From NCBI GenBank assembly GCA_913060705.1, contig CAJXTX010000001.1, positions 62,001 to 126,000 of the forward strand: a stretch of 64,000 nt of DNA. The letters run 5' to 3'. The DNA comes from an uncultured Bacteroidota bacterium (GTDB taxonomy: Bacteria > Bacteroidota > Bacteroidia > Flavobacteriales > Flavobacteriaceae). The notes under the pieces are model-generated. The model saw only the letters and a program-made list of their open reading frames with translations, did no database searches and was not told the origin of the DNA. Shown one piece after another: positions 26,103 to 35,885 of this stretch; position 1 is the stretch's first letter, and each line of letters begins with the position of its first letter. Both the position numbers and the translations under genes were made by a program.

Positions 26103-28937
26103 TTGTCATCGATCCGCATTACCAATGCTAAAACCCATAATCTCAAGGATATCTCTATTACTATTCCTAGAGAGAAGCTTGTTGTACTCACTGGCTTATC
26201 GGGTAGTGGTAAATCTTCACTCGCCTTTGACACCATATATGCAGAAGGGCAACGCAGGTATATCGAAACCTTCTCAGCCTATGCAAGACAGTTTTTAGGC
26301 AATCTAGAACGTCCAGATGTAGACGCTATTGAAGGTCTTTCACCGGTTATAGCCATCGAACAAAAGACCACGTCCAGGTCACCTCGCTCTACGGTCGGCA
26401 CCGTTACCGAGATTTATGATTTTCTTCGCTTGCTCTTTGCTCGGGCCTCAGACGCCTACTCTCCTGAAACCGGAAAGCGCATGGTTCGCTATACTAATGA
26501 AGAAATAGTTTCGCGTATTCTCGAGCAGTTCAGTGGTCAAACGGTTACTGTCCTTTCTCCGATTATCCGCTCACGTAAAGGACATTACCGAGAGCTCTTT
26601 GAAACCATTTTAAAACAAGGATTTCTAAAGGTTCGCGTAGACGGAGAAATTCAATCGATTCAACCGGGCTTAAAACTCGATCGCTACAAGATTCACGACA
26701 TTGAAATGGTGATTGATCGCATCAGTGTGAGCAGCCAAGACATCAAGCGATTAACACAAAGTGTAGAACTTGCACTTAAAAAAGGGAACCAAGTGCTCAT
26801 GTTAGAGACCGCTGAAGGTGAAATTCACTATTTCAGTTCAGCCCTTATGTGTCCCGAATCTGGAGTTTCTCTTGATATACCAGAACCCAATAGTTTCTCA
26901 TTTAACTCTCCCAAAGGAATGTGTCCCTCCTGCAGAGGTTTAGGACAAATTAAGGTGATTGACACACAAAAAATGTTTCCCGACAAGAAGTTGAGTATTC
27001 GAAAGGGTGGCATAGGTCCATTAGGGAGCTTTAAAAAAAATTGGTCCTTTACCCAGATTGAACACATTGGTCATTTGTACAATTTTACCTTAGATAGCAC
27101 CATTGAATCGTTATCAGAAGAGGCTAGAACTGCGCTTTTAAAGGGAATAAAGGAGCGCATCACCATTCCGTCTAAAACCCTAGGAGTCACAAGGGAGTAT
27201 GCTATTGATTTTGACGGCTTAGAGACCTTTATCTTACAGCAATATTACGACTCGGATTCAGCCTCAATAAAGCGCTGGGCCTCGGATTTTCTTGAAGATG
27301 CACATTGTACCTCTTGCAATGGTTCGAGACTAAAGCATGAAGCTCAACTTTTTAAAATTGATGGAAAAACCATAACGGATTTAGTGAATTATTCTATCTC
27401 TGATTTACATTCCTTCTTTGAAAACATAGAAAGCAGACTTGAATCACAGCAAGCCGTCATTGCAGCGGATGTGCTCAAAGAGATCAAAATGAGACTGCGA
27501 TTTCTCGACGAGGTCGGACTGAGCTACCTTACCCTTAATAGAAGTGCACGCTCTTTATCGGGTGGAGAGGCACAGCGGATCCGTCTAGCGACTCAAATAG
27601 GTTCTCAACTTGTTGATGTGCTCTATATTTTAGACGAACCTAGTATAGGACTGCATCAACGTGACAATATGAGACTTATTGGCGCTTTAGAGGAGTTACG
27701 AGATATAGGGAATTCAGTATTGGTAGTTGAGCACGACCGCGATATGATTGAATGTGCAGATCATGTGATCGACATTGGACCAGGTGCCGGAAGACATGGT
27801 GGAGAAATTGTATTTGAAGGATCTCCTGCAGAGATGAAGGCTACTAATACCTTAACAGCACAATACCTGAATAACCAAAAAAGTATTGCTACACCTTCTA
27901 CACGCAGAAAGGGATCGGGAGATTTCGTACAACTCTCAGGATGCACCGGAAACAATTTGAAAAATGTAACCGTAAAAATTCCCTTAGGAACCTTAACGCT
28001 TGTAACAGGGGTTTCAGGCAGTGGTAAGTCTACGCTCATCAACGAAACCCTCTACCCTATTTTAAACAATCATTACTTCAATGGGGTTCAAAAACCTTTG
28101 CCCTACCTGAAGGTAAAGGGACTTGATCATTGTGATAAGGTTATTGACGTCAATCAAGCACCCATCGGAAGAACTCCAAGGTCTAATCCGGCCACCTATA
28201 CGGGTGTCTTCTCAGAAATCCGTTCGCTCTTTGCTAAAACGACTGAAGCCGTTATTCGTGGGTACAAACCCGGACGCTTCAGTTTCAATGTTACAGGTGG
28301 ACGTTGCGAAACCTGTGGAGGTGGCGGCCAAAAAGTGATTGAGATGAACTTTTTACCGGATGTATTGGTAGAATGTGAGACATGTCGCGGAAAACGCTTT
28401 AATCGCGAAACATTAGAAATCCGATACAAAGGCAAGAGCATTTCAGACGTGCTTGAGATGACCATTGAAGAGGCATGTGCTTTTTTTGAAGCCATTCCTA
28501 AGATTCACCGTATTCTGAAAACATTGAACGACGTCGGATTGGGTTACATCACCCTTGGACAATCTTCAACAACCCTTTCAGGGGGTGAGGCACAACGCGT
28601 TAAACTAGCCACAGAATTAGCCAAGCGAGACACAGGGAAGACTATTTATATCTTGGACGAGCCTACTACAGGACTTCATTTTGAAGATGTTCGGATTCTT
28701 TTAGAGGTGCTGAATAAATTGGTAAACAAGGGCAATACGGTCATTGTAATTGAACACAATTTAGACGTAATACGGCAAGCCGACTACATCATAGACGTAG
28801 GGCCTGAAGGTGGGGAAGCCGGTGGTTGCATTGTTGCTACAGGAACTCCTGAAGAAATCATTAAGGCAAAAGACAGCCTAACCGCTGCTTTCTTAAAAAA
28901 TGAATTAGATTCGTTTAAACCCGTAGCCATAACATAA
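26103..28937 (+). CDS. uvrA: Excinuclease ABC subunit A
   Basis: The damage-sensing ATPase of nucleotide excision repair, 944 residues. It has two ABC ATPase modules with Walker A GLSGSGKSSLAF (about 31-42) and GVSGSGKSTLINET, signatures LSGGEAQRIRLA and LSGGEAQRVKLA, and zinc modules CPSCRGLGQ...CTSCNG and CETCGGGGQK...CETCRGKRF. The start is TTG at 26103 (MSSIRITNAKTHNL); this matches the usual beginning of UvrA and no ATG is in place. It is divergent from a LexA-like repressor gene and ends with a one-base TAATG overlap with the LOG gene. Confidence 0.97.
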   Translation: MSSIRITNAKTHNLKDISITIPREKLVVLTGLSGSGKSSLAFDTIYAEGQRRYIETFSAYARQFLGNLERPDVDAIEGLSPVIAIEQKTTSRSPRSTVGTVTEIYDFLRLLFARASDAYSPETGKRMVRYTNEEIVSRILEQFSGQTVTVLSPIIRSRKGHYRELFETILKQGFLKVRVDGEIQSIQPGLKLDRYKIHDIEMVIDRISVSSQDIKRLTQSVELALKKGNQVLMLETAEGEIHYFSSALMCPESGVSLDIPEPNSFSFNSPKGMCPSCRGLGQIKVIDTQKMFPDKKLSIRKGGIGPLGSFKKNWSFTQIEHIGHLYNFTLDSTIESLSEEARTALLKGIKERITIPSKTLGVTREYAIDFDGLETFILQQYYDSDSASIKRWASDFLEDAHCTSCNGSRLKHEAQLFKIDGKTITDLVNYSISDLHSFFENIESRLESQQAVIAADVLKEIKMRLRFLDEVGLSYLTLNRSARSLSGGEAQRIRLATQIGSQLVDVLYILDEPSIGLHQRDNMRLIGALEELRDIGNSVLVVEHDRDMIECADHVIDIGPGAGRHGGEIVFEGSPAEMKATNTLTAQYLNNQKSIATPSTRRKGSGDFVQLSGCTGNNLKNVTVKIPLGTLTLVTGVSGSGKSTLINETLYPILNNHYFNGVQKPLPYLKVKGLDHCDKVIDVNQAPIGRTPRSNPATYTGVFSEIRSLFAKTTEAVIRGYKPGRFSFNVTGGRCETCGGGGQKVIEMNFLPDVLVECETCRGKRFNRETLEIRYKGKSISDVLEMTIEEACAFFEAIPKIHRILKTLNDVGLGYITLGQSSTTLSGGEAQRVKLATELAKRDTGKTIYILDEPTTGLHFEDVRILLEVLNKLVNKGNTVIVIEHNLDVIRQADYIIDVGPEGGEAGGCIVATGTPEEIIKAKDSLTAAFLKNELDSFKPVAIT

Positions 28938-29617
28938 TGTCATATTCAACCAAAGATTGGAACGAAATTAAGTCGAACGACTCATGGGCCCTGTTTAAGA
29001 TAATGGGCGAATTTGTTGAGGGATACGATCGCATGGCCAAAATTGGTCCTTGTGTTTCTATCTTCGGTTCGGCGCGTACTCCTGAAGATACAGAGACATT
29101 TGCTTTGACCTCTGAAATCGCTAAAAAGCTTTCAGAACAAGGATTTGGCATCATTACGGGTGGTGGTCCTGGGATCATGAAAGCTGCAAACAAAGGGGCG
29201 ACAGAAGCTAAGGGAATTTCAGTAGGACTAAATATTAAACTTCCTTTTGAACAGCATCCAAATGAATACATCGATATTGATAAGAGTATTTACTTCGACT
29301 ATTTTTTTGTCCGTAAAGTGATGTTTGTAAAGTATGCCCAGGGCTTTGTTGTTATGCCAGGAGGTTTTGGAACGTTAGACGAGCTTTTCGAAGCCCTAAC
29401 CCTCATTCAGACGCATAAAATTCAGCATTTTCCCATAATCCTAGTGGGAACTTCATTTTGGAGTGGGCTATTAGAATGGATTCAAAACACGCTTCTTGCT
29501 CAAAAAACCATTTCCAAAGAAGATTTAGATCTATTTAAGATGGTAGACACCGCTGACCAAGTCGTTGAAACCATACTAGAATTCTACAAAGGGAAAGAGC
29601 TAAGACCGAACTTCTAA
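28937..29617 (+). CDS. LOG-family (TIGR00730) nucleotide-processing protein
   Basis: A 226-residue Rossmann-fold protein of the Lonely Guy family, whose members split nucleotide 5'-monophosphates into base and ribose-5-phosphate. The motif PGGFGTLDE is present, with GSARTPED and GITGGGPGIMKAANKGA-like binding loops. In bacteria outside plant associations the role is unclear; it may be purine salvage or nucleotide clean-up. It is translationally coupled to uvrA (TAATG) and followed immediately by the next gene. Confidence 0.9.
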   Translation: MSYSTKDWNEIKSNDSWALFKIMGEFVEGYDRMAKIGPCVSIFGSARTPEDTETFALTSEIAKKLSEQGFGIITGGGPGIMKAANKGATEAKGISVGLNIKLPFEQHPNEYIDIDKSIYFDYFFVRKVMFVKYAQGFVVMPGGFGTLDELFEALTLIQTHKIQHFPIILVGTSFWSGLLEWIQNTLLAQKTISKEDLDLFKMVDTADQVVETILEFYKGKELRPNF

Positions 29618-32419
29618 ATGAGAAACATTCTTCTGTTGTTGTGGTCTCTACTAGGAGTCGTACCTCTCCTTATCGCTCAAGAAAAGTGTGAATACACAAC
29701 AATAGAAGCCTATTTATATCCTAATCACTCAGAAGAAAGCTTAGAGGTTCAGAGCATCGTACGTTTTAAAAATTCAGATTTCATTCGCAACGACACGCTC
29801 TATCTTTACGATTGGAATCACGCTTTTTCATCAAAAAATTCTTCATTAGGACGCGCCTTTCAACAGCGCTTTGACCGCGGTTTTCATTGGGCTCGGGAGG
29901 AAGAAAGAGGCTACACCACCGATTTAGAAATCTTACTCAATGGAGTGTCTCTGCCTTACGAGCGCATCGATTATGACGTTCTAAAGCTTGCAATTCAAGG
30001 TGCAGAAGAAGACTTTACTCTATTGGAACTCAATTACTCCCTCAAACTTCCTAGTTCTAAGTTTACGGGCTACGGTATTAATGAAGAAGGAACTTTGGTG
30101 TTGAAAAACAATTTGATCCTTCCTATTCCACTAGAAAATGGAAGTTCTCGAGTATATCATCATCAAAACAAAATCAATCAACGAACGGGTTTGGTCGCGT
30201 ACACTATTCGTTTTGATCGAGGAGATAACCATTTTATTCATAGCGATTTATCTCCAATTTCGTATTTTGATTTTCAAGGAATAGTTGCAAGCCCACCCCT
30301 TTTCATTATTGATCACGACGACACGAGCCTCATTCATTATAGAACCTCTGAATGGTCTATACATCTCGATGATGAATTGATAAAAGGACTCTCCGAACCC
30401 AAACCGCATTTGAGCCGCATTATTGATTTCGTTGAAGATTACTTGCCAGGAACTGAAACGGACAATTTGGTTCTAACGGTTAATGAATACAATGAAGCTC
30501 CAATTTCTCTCATTGCAGATATCCCCGCACTCTTATCTCCCTATCCCGAGGGATTCATTGAAGAATTAAAACTTGTAAAGACGTTATTGCGCAAACAACT
30601 CCTGCTGAAGTTTGATAGCAATATGAGCGAGGAACACTTTTATTTAGACGGCTTTGTCCAATACCTCCTAGAACGCTACATCGAAACATATTATCCAGGA
30701 ATTAAACTCATAGGAAAATTCAACAGATTGTGGCCGCTTAATCGCTACACTTTGGGAGAAATTCAGCTCAAAGACTACTTTAAATGGCTTGCCCGTTACA
30801 TCGATAATAAAAACCTAGACCAGCCCTTATTAACGTCAACATCAGCGTTGTTAAATTATAATTACAGTATTGCTAATCCTGTCCGCGCGGCACAGCTCTT
30901 TCACATGAGTTTTAATCCACGAACATCACCTGAAAGTAGTGCTGCACTTTTAGATTTTCAAAGGGCATCTGCTCTTACACCCGGTGTTTCAGGTTTTGAT
31001 TTGAAATGGTTTTTCAATCCTCAATCAACGGTACCAGTAGTATCGGAGCGCTTACTGCAAAACCGTCAACGAATTGATTTCAAATTCACGGATTTTAAGA
31101 GAGCGAAGAACAAAGATTCAATCCTTCTTCACTATAACGGCGCATACCCCTTACCGGTTAAGGTGTCGCAATACGTCGGTGATCAAGAGGTAGATTCTAA
31201 ATGGATTTCTAATGAGAATCATGAAACTTGGGTTTCGTTCGACACCCAAAAGAGGTCACGATACATTGTCAACCCCGAATTGGAGTCTCCTGAATTTACA
31301 ACCATTAACAACACCTATAATCCCCGAGGCGGTATTCTTAAAAAGCCAATAAAAATATTACCTATTACCGATCTTGACGACTTGAGATACAGTCAGTTAT
31401 TCGTAACCCCACAAGTTTTATTTAACATTTATGACGGGGTATCTTTAGGTGCTCAACTCTCTAATAATACATTGGTTACTAAGCCCTTTGAATACGAACT
31501 ATCTCCTTATTATTCTAGAAAAGAAAAGGCCTTGATTGGGGCATTTAAGTTTTCAAGTAATTTCTGGGTAAATGACAAGAATAGAAGTCGTATTTCAGCT
31601 GGTATTTTCGGGCTCAGTCAGCATTTTGACATCAACTCGAGATACAGTACCGTAACTCCTTATGTAGCGATTAGTCAAAATGTATCCGGAATCACTTCTA
31701 GAACGAACCAATCTTTTCTTGCTAGACTGCGATCTGTTAGCCGTTCTATAGACCAAAACAGTATTGAAACTCAACCCTTAGATAATCCGGATTATGTTGT
31801 GTTTAATCTGCGCTATCAAAAAACAAAACAAAGTCTTTTCGATTACCGCAGTCTTTTAGGGGATCTTCAGCTTACTCCAGAATTCATTAAACTCTCGTCC
31901 TCTACGGAATACCGAAAACTCTTTGACAACAACACTCAACTCAGCTTTCGTTTGTACGGAGGTGTCTTTCTAAAAAACATTCAATCCAATGGGTATTTTG
32001 ATTTCTCTATCGGAAGACCCAATGACTATTTGTACGACTACAGTCTCATCGGTCGATCTGAATCAGAGGGATTGTCTGCACAACAGCTTATTCGTGGAGA
32101 AGGAGGATTTGTATCCTCTGTAGATCAAGGATTTTCAAATGGGGCTATTGCAGCGTCAAATGTAGCCGTCAACCTTTGGCGCTTCATAGAGGTGTACACA
32201 GAGCTTGGATACTTAAAAAACAAGGGTGAAAAAGCACGCTATTTATACGGTTCAGGACTGCGTTTAAATCTCGTTCCTGATTATTTAGAGATCTACCTTC
32301 CGGTTCACAACCATACGGGCTTTGAAGCCTTTGACAAAGACTATAGTTCAAAGATTCGGTTTGTCTTAAGTCTTGAAATAGAGACCTTAAGCAGATTGTT
32401 TACGCGCTCACTCTTCTAA
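29618..32419 (+). CDS. M1-peptidase-like exported protein, no HExxH, predicted C-terminal barrel
   Basis: A 933-residue exported protein with a signal peptide (LLLLWSLLGVVPLLIAQ). The first half resembles the beta-sandwich and peptidase region of M1 aminopeptidase-like proteins in Flavobacteriia. Where the zinc motif HExxH should be, the segment before FYLDGFVQYLLERY (341-354) reads ELKLVKTLLRKQLL (about 316-329), and the usual WLNEGFA is replaced, so peptidase activity looks lost. From about residue 590 the sequence alternates polar and aromatic residues as in outer-membrane beta strands and ends with ETLSRLFTRSLF. Probably an outer-membrane protein of unknown role. The start immediately follows the LOG stop. 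Confidence 0.7.
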   Translation: MRNILLLLWSLLGVVPLLIAQEKCEYTTIEAYLYPNHSEESLEVQSIVRFKNSDFIRNDTLYLYDWNHAFSSKNSSLGRAFQQRFDRGFHWAREEERGYTTDLEILLNGVSLPYERIDYDVLKLAIQGAEEDFTLLELNYSLKLPSSKFTGYGINEEGTLVLKNNLILPIPLENGSSRVYHHQNKINQRTGLVAYTIRFDRGDNHFIHSDLSPISYFDFQGIVASPPLFIIDHDDTSLIHYRTSEWSIHLDDELIKGLSEPKPHLSRIIDFVEDYLPGTETDNLVLTVNEYNEAPISLIADIPALLSPYPEGFIEELKLVKTLLRKQLLLKFDSNMSEEHFYLDGFVQYLLERYIETYYPGIKLIGKFNRLWPLNRYTLGEIQLKDYFKWLARYIDNKNLDQPLLTSTSALLNYNYSIANPVRAAQLFHMSFNPRTSPESSAALLDFQRASALTPGVSGFDLKWFFNPQSTVPVVSERLLQNRQRIDFKFTDFKRAKNKDSILLHYNGAYPLPVKVSQYVGDQEVDSKWISNENHETWVSFDTQKRSRYIVNPELESPEFTTINNTYNPRGGILKKPIKILPITDLDDLRYSQLFVTPQVLFNIYDGVSLGAQLSNNTLVTKPFEYELSPYYSRKEKALIGAFKFSSNFWVNDKNRSRISAGIFGLSQHFDINSRYSTVTPYVAISQNVSGITSRTNQSFLARLRSVSRSIDQNSIETQPLDNPDYVVFNLRYQKTKQSLFDYRSLLGDLQLTPEFIKLSSSTEYRKLFDNNTQLSFRLYGGVFLKNIQSNGYFDFSIGRPNDYLYDYSLIGRSESEGLSAQQLIRGEGGFVSSVDQGFSNGAIAASNVAVNLWRFIEVYTELGYLKNKGEKARYLYGSGLRLNLVPDYLEIYLPVHNHTGFEAFDKDYSSKIRFVLSLEIETLSRLFTRSLF

Positions 32420-32433
32420 GCCCCATAATTGTG

Positions 32434-32441
32434 TATTTTTG
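32434..32441 (+). promoter_or_regulatory. Bacteroidota -7 element for the E1 gene
   Basis: TATTTTTG matches TAnnTTTG and ends 23 nt before the ATG at 32465. It lies within the longer frame opening at the TTG at 32429, which is therefore unlikely to be a start. Confidence 0.5.
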
Positions 32442-32464
32442 CCTGGCGCATTCTACGCGATCTT

Positions 32465-34861
32465 ATGGGAAACAGCGAGATGACATTTCAAGAGTTTCGA
32501 GACGAAATTCTTAACGACTACAAGACTGCATATACGAGTCGTATATGTAGCATACTAGGGCGAAAAGAAGTGTTACTCGGAAGAGCGAAGTTTGGAATTT
32601 TTGGGGACGGAAAAGAGCTTCCTCAAATTGCCATGAGTAAGTTTTTCAAAAAAGGAGACTATCGCAGTGGCTATTACAGAGACCAGACCTTTCATCTTGC
32701 CCAAGGATTACTGACCCCTGTTTCTTTCTTTCACACGCTCTTTGGCACCACTGATTTAGAGCATGAACCCATGCACGGTGGACGTCAAATGACCGGACAT
32801 TTTTCAAGCCCAATGTGGAACGATCAGGTGGGTTGGTTAGATCAAACACAACAATTCAACTCCACCTCTGATGTGTCTTCAACAGGTGGACAAATGCCAC
32901 GTTTACTTGGTCTTGCCCAAGCGTCTTCATTTTATCGCTCGCAATCGGATAAGGTTGACTCGGCATATTTTTCAAACAACGGAAACGAGATTGCATGGGG
33001 AACCATCGGTAACGCCTCTACTTCTGAAGGCGTATTCTTTGAAGCCATGAATGCCGCTGCAGTAATGCAAGTTCCTATGCTAATGAGTGTATGGGACGAT
33101 GAATACGGAATTTCAGTTGGCCCCGAGTATCACACGGTAAAACAAAGTATTTCAAAGGCGCTCAAAGGGTTTAAAAGAAACGACAAGTATAAGGGCCTAG
33201 AGATTATAGAGGTTAAAGGATGGGATTATGCAGCGCTTGTTGAAGCCTATCAGAAGGCTGAGCAGTTATGCCGGGAGCAACATATTCCTGTACTTGTTCA
33301 CGTCATTGAATTAACCCAACCCCAGGGACACAGCACCTCTGGTTCTCATGAACGTTATAAGAGTGAAGAACGACTCGAATGGGAGCGCGAAAACGACTGT
33401 CTTAAGCGGTTCAAAGAATGGATTATTGAGAAAGGCTTTTCAGATGAAACAGCCATTGAAGAATTAGAACGCGAAATCGAAATTAACGTTGCTGAAGCCA
33501 AAAAAACAGCTTTCGCAGAGTTCCAGCAACCAGCCTTGCACTATAGAAATGAATTGATTCAGACTATTGAAAAGAATAACATTTCTTTAGAAGCACCTTT
33601 ATCAGATAGTCTTAAAGCCTTGAAGGTGAAAAAATTGGTTTTAAAACGCGATGTACTTTCATTGGCTAAAGGAATGCTCATTAAGCAAGGATCACAGTTA
33701 AGTGCAGCTGCTAAACATTCACTCAATGAATTAATTCTCTCTATACAAGAAGCAGAACAGCGTCACTACAGTTCTGAATTGATAGATCATACCGACAAGG
33801 CTCTTATGAAGGTTCACCACCTTAAAGCAACCTATGATCAAGACGCAGAAACGGTTGATGGCCGACAGATCTTACTTGAAAATTTTAAAGCTATAATGCA
33901 CCAAGATGCTCGAGTACTCATTTTCGGGGAGGATTCGGGGCAAATTGGTGGTGTGAATAAGTCTCTTGAAGGACTTCAGGAAATGTTTGGGGTCGAACGC
34001 GTTTTTGACACCAGTATTCGCGAAGCAACTATTATTGGTCAAGGCCTCGGGTTGGCAATGCGGGGGTTACGACCTATAGCAGAAATACAATATCTCGATT
34101 ATATTTTCTATGCTTTGAACATCTTAACGGATGATCTAGCCACCTTAAGGTACCGCTCAGTTGGACAACAAATTGCACCTTTAATCATCAGGACGCGTGG
34201 ACACCGTTTAGAAGGAATTTGGCATTCAGGTTCGCCCATGGGTGGTTTGGTACATTTGTTAAGAGGAATCCACATCCTTTCGCCTCGAAACATGACGCAG
34301 GCTGCTGGCATGTACAACGCACTCTTAAAAGCCAATGAACCAGGATTAGTCATTGAACCTCTAAATGCCTACCGCCTAAAAGAGAAGCTACCTAACAACC
34401 TTGGTCAATTCACTGTTCCGATTGGCGAGGTTGAAATACTATCAAACGGAACGGATATAACGGTAGTGAGTTACGGTTCAACATTGAGGATTGTACAAGA
34501 AGTCATTCATCAGCTTGAGACTTACGGAATCTCGATTGAGCTAATCGATGTTCAAACCCTTTGGCCCTTTGATCAAGCCAAGGCATGCGTTGAGAGTTTA
34601 AAGAAAACCAATCGACTCGCCATCATCGATGAAGATGTACCTGGAGGATACTCAGCCTTCTTACTGCAACAGATTCTTGAACACCAAGAAGGTTACCGAT
34701 TTTTGGATAGCAAGCCTATCACTATAAGTGCTAAAGAACATCGGCCTGCATATGGATCTGACGGTGATTATTTTTCTAAACCCAATGCGGACGAGATATT
34801 TGAAAAACTCTACACTCTTATGTATGAGTCAAATCCGTCGCGATTTGAAAAACTATTCTAA
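32465..34861 (+). CDS. Fused 2-oxoacid dehydrogenase E1 (alpha-beta)
   Basis: A 798-residue thiamine-diphosphate enzyme joining the E1 alpha and beta subunits of the branched-chain (2-oxoisovalerate) type dehydrogenase in one chain, as is common in Flavobacteriia. The alpha half has KGDYRSGYYRDQT and the ThDP region GNASTSEGVFFEAMNAA; the beta half begins near residue 460 with GRQILLENFKAI and has FGEDSGQIGG, FDTSIREATIIGQG and GHRLEGIWHSG. The complex would need a lipoyl E2, not in the window, and Lpd, which is encoded at 50432-51835. The ATG at 32465 follows the promoter; an alternative ATG at 32480 is possible. The last 4 bp overlap holA (CTAA). Confidence 0.9.
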   Translation: MGNSEMTFQEFRDEILNDYKTAYTSRICSILGRKEVLLGRAKFGIFGDGKELPQIAMSKFFKKGDYRSGYYRDQTFHLAQGLLTPVSFFHTLFGTTDLEHEPMHGGRQMTGHFSSPMWNDQVGWLDQTQQFNSTSDVSSTGGQMPRLLGLAQASSFYRSQSDKVDSAYFSNNGNEIAWGTIGNASTSEGVFFEAMNAAAVMQVPMLMSVWDDEYGISVGPEYHTVKQSISKALKGFKRNDKYKGLEIIEVKGWDYAALVEAYQKAEQLCREQHIPVLVHVIELTQPQGHSTSGSHERYKSEERLEWERENDCLKRFKEWIIEKGFSDETAIEELEREIEINVAEAKKTAFAEFQQPALHYRNELIQTIEKNNISLEAPLSDSLKALKVKKLVLKRDVLSLAKGMLIKQGSQLSAAAKHSLNELILSIQEAEQRHYSSELIDHTDKALMKVHHLKATYDQDAETVDGRQILLENFKAIMHQDARVLIFGEDSGQIGGVNKSLEGLQEMFGVERVFDTSIREATIIGQGLGLAMRGLRPIAEIQYLDYIFYALNILTDDLATLRYRSVGQQIAPLIIRTRGHRLEGIWHSGSPMGGLVHLLRGIHILSPRNMTQAAGMYNALLKANEPGLVIEPLNAYRLKEKLPNNLGQFTVPIGEVEILSNGTDITVVSYGSTLRIVQEVIHQLETYGISIELIDVQTLWPFDQAKACVESLKKTNRLAIIDEDVPGGYSAFLLQQILEHQEGYRFLDSKPITISAKEHRPAYGSDGDYFSKPNADEIFEKLYTLMYESNPSRFEKLF

Positions 34862-35859
34862 GGTCGCATAACCAGACTCAATTCTTGATAGAGTTGAGCA
34901 GTGCTATTTGCTGAATTCACCTGTCCTACTCCTTTAGAAGCCAAATCAATTTGTTTTAATCCACTCATAATTCTAGTTAAACGCTTCATAGAATAAATTC
35001 GAGCTGCATTTTGATAATCTTTAATAAAATAAGGAGAGACACCAAGGGCTTTGGCCGCTTCAGCTTTATTCGAAAGTGCATGGTATTTAAACACCTTTGA
35101 AAAAAAAGACGAAAGCACCGGCAAAGTCATTTGAATGGGGTAATCCTTAGAGTTTTCTGAGAAATAGTTCAAAATACCTACGGCCTTTTGAAGCTGACCA
35201 GCACTGAGGGCTTTTTGCATCTCAAATACATTATAGTTTCTGTGAATACCCACATACTTTTCAATGTGTTCAAGTTTTATAGTAGTAAGATCAGGAATGG
35301 CAAGCTGTATTTTTTCGATTTCACTTTTGATGCGTCTAAGGTCCGCCCCTATAAACGAAAGCAACAATTGCTTCGCTTCAACATCCATCGCTATATTATG
35401 TTGCGATAAATGAGTTTCTAACCATCCAGGAAGTTCATTTTCATACAGGGGTTTACATTCATAAAGTCCTTGAAGCTTATCTACCTGTTTTACTATTTTC
35501 TTGCGTTTATCTATCGATCCGCTATGTATTAATAATACCAGTATACATTGAGGATTTGGATGCTCTAAATACGCCTCTAAATCAGCAAGTTGACGGATCA
35601 GACTTTGGGCTTGACGTACAATAACCGCAGTATATTCATACATCATTGGCAGTTGCCTGGCTCGTTCGACGACTTCACTCATGCTAGTGTCCGAACCATA
35701 CAAAACCGTTTGATTAAAATCTCTTAAATCTTTTGGAATGACACGGTCTTCAAACCATTGACCAATTTCTTCTACAAAGAAAGACTCTTCGCCATATATC
35801 AGATAGCAAGGGGCGAACGTCTTCGCCTCAAGATGTCTTTTTAATTGCTCAAATCGCAT
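34858..35859 (-). CDS. holA: DNA polymerase III delta subunit
   Basis: A 333-residue clamp-loader subunit that opens the sliding clamp. The N-terminal segment CYLIYGEESFFVEEI, the middle LLSFIGADLRRIKSEIEKI and the C-terminal region with ALGVSPYFIKDYQNAAR are typical of HolA; it has no functional Walker A, as expected for delta. It is divergent from an HsdR-N-like gene across 26 nt and overlaps the E1 gene by 4 bp at its 3' end. Confidence 0.94.
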   Translation of the reverse strand: MRFEQLKRHLEAKTFAPCYLIYGEESFFVEEIGQWFEDRVIPKDLRDFNQTVLYGSDTSMSEVVERARQLPMMYEYTAVIVRQAQSLIRQLADLEAYLEHPNPQCILVLLIHSGSIDKRKKIVKQVDKLQGLYECKPLYENELPGWLETHLSQHNIAMDVEAKQLLLSFIGADLRRIKSEIEKIQLAIPDLTTIKLEHIEKYVGIHRNYNVFEMQKALSAGQLQKAVGILNYFSENSKDYPIQMTLPVLSSFFSKVFKYHALSNKAEAAKALGVSPYFIKDYQNAARIYSMKRLTRIMSGLKQIDLASKGVGQVNSANSTAQLYQELSLVMRP

Positions 35860-35869
35860 AGGAAAATGG

Positions 35870-35877
35870 TACTTTTG
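35870..35877 (+). promoter_or_regulatory. Bacteroidota -33/-7 promoter for the HsdR-N-like gene
   Basis: TACTTTTG matches TAnnTTTG exactly; an ATTG ending at 35847 lies 22 nt upstream as a possible -33. The element ends 8 nt before the ATG at 35886, so the leader would be only a few bases long. Confidence 0.5.
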
Positions 35878-35885
35878 ATCGCCTT

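Noticed and set aside
28123-28338. Small frames inside uvrA and similar antisense or shifted frames in other genes
   Set aside because: They lie wholly within well-supported genes in other frames and show no independent family features.
29618-32419. Active M1 aminopeptidase
   Set aside because: No HExxH motif is present in the expected region.
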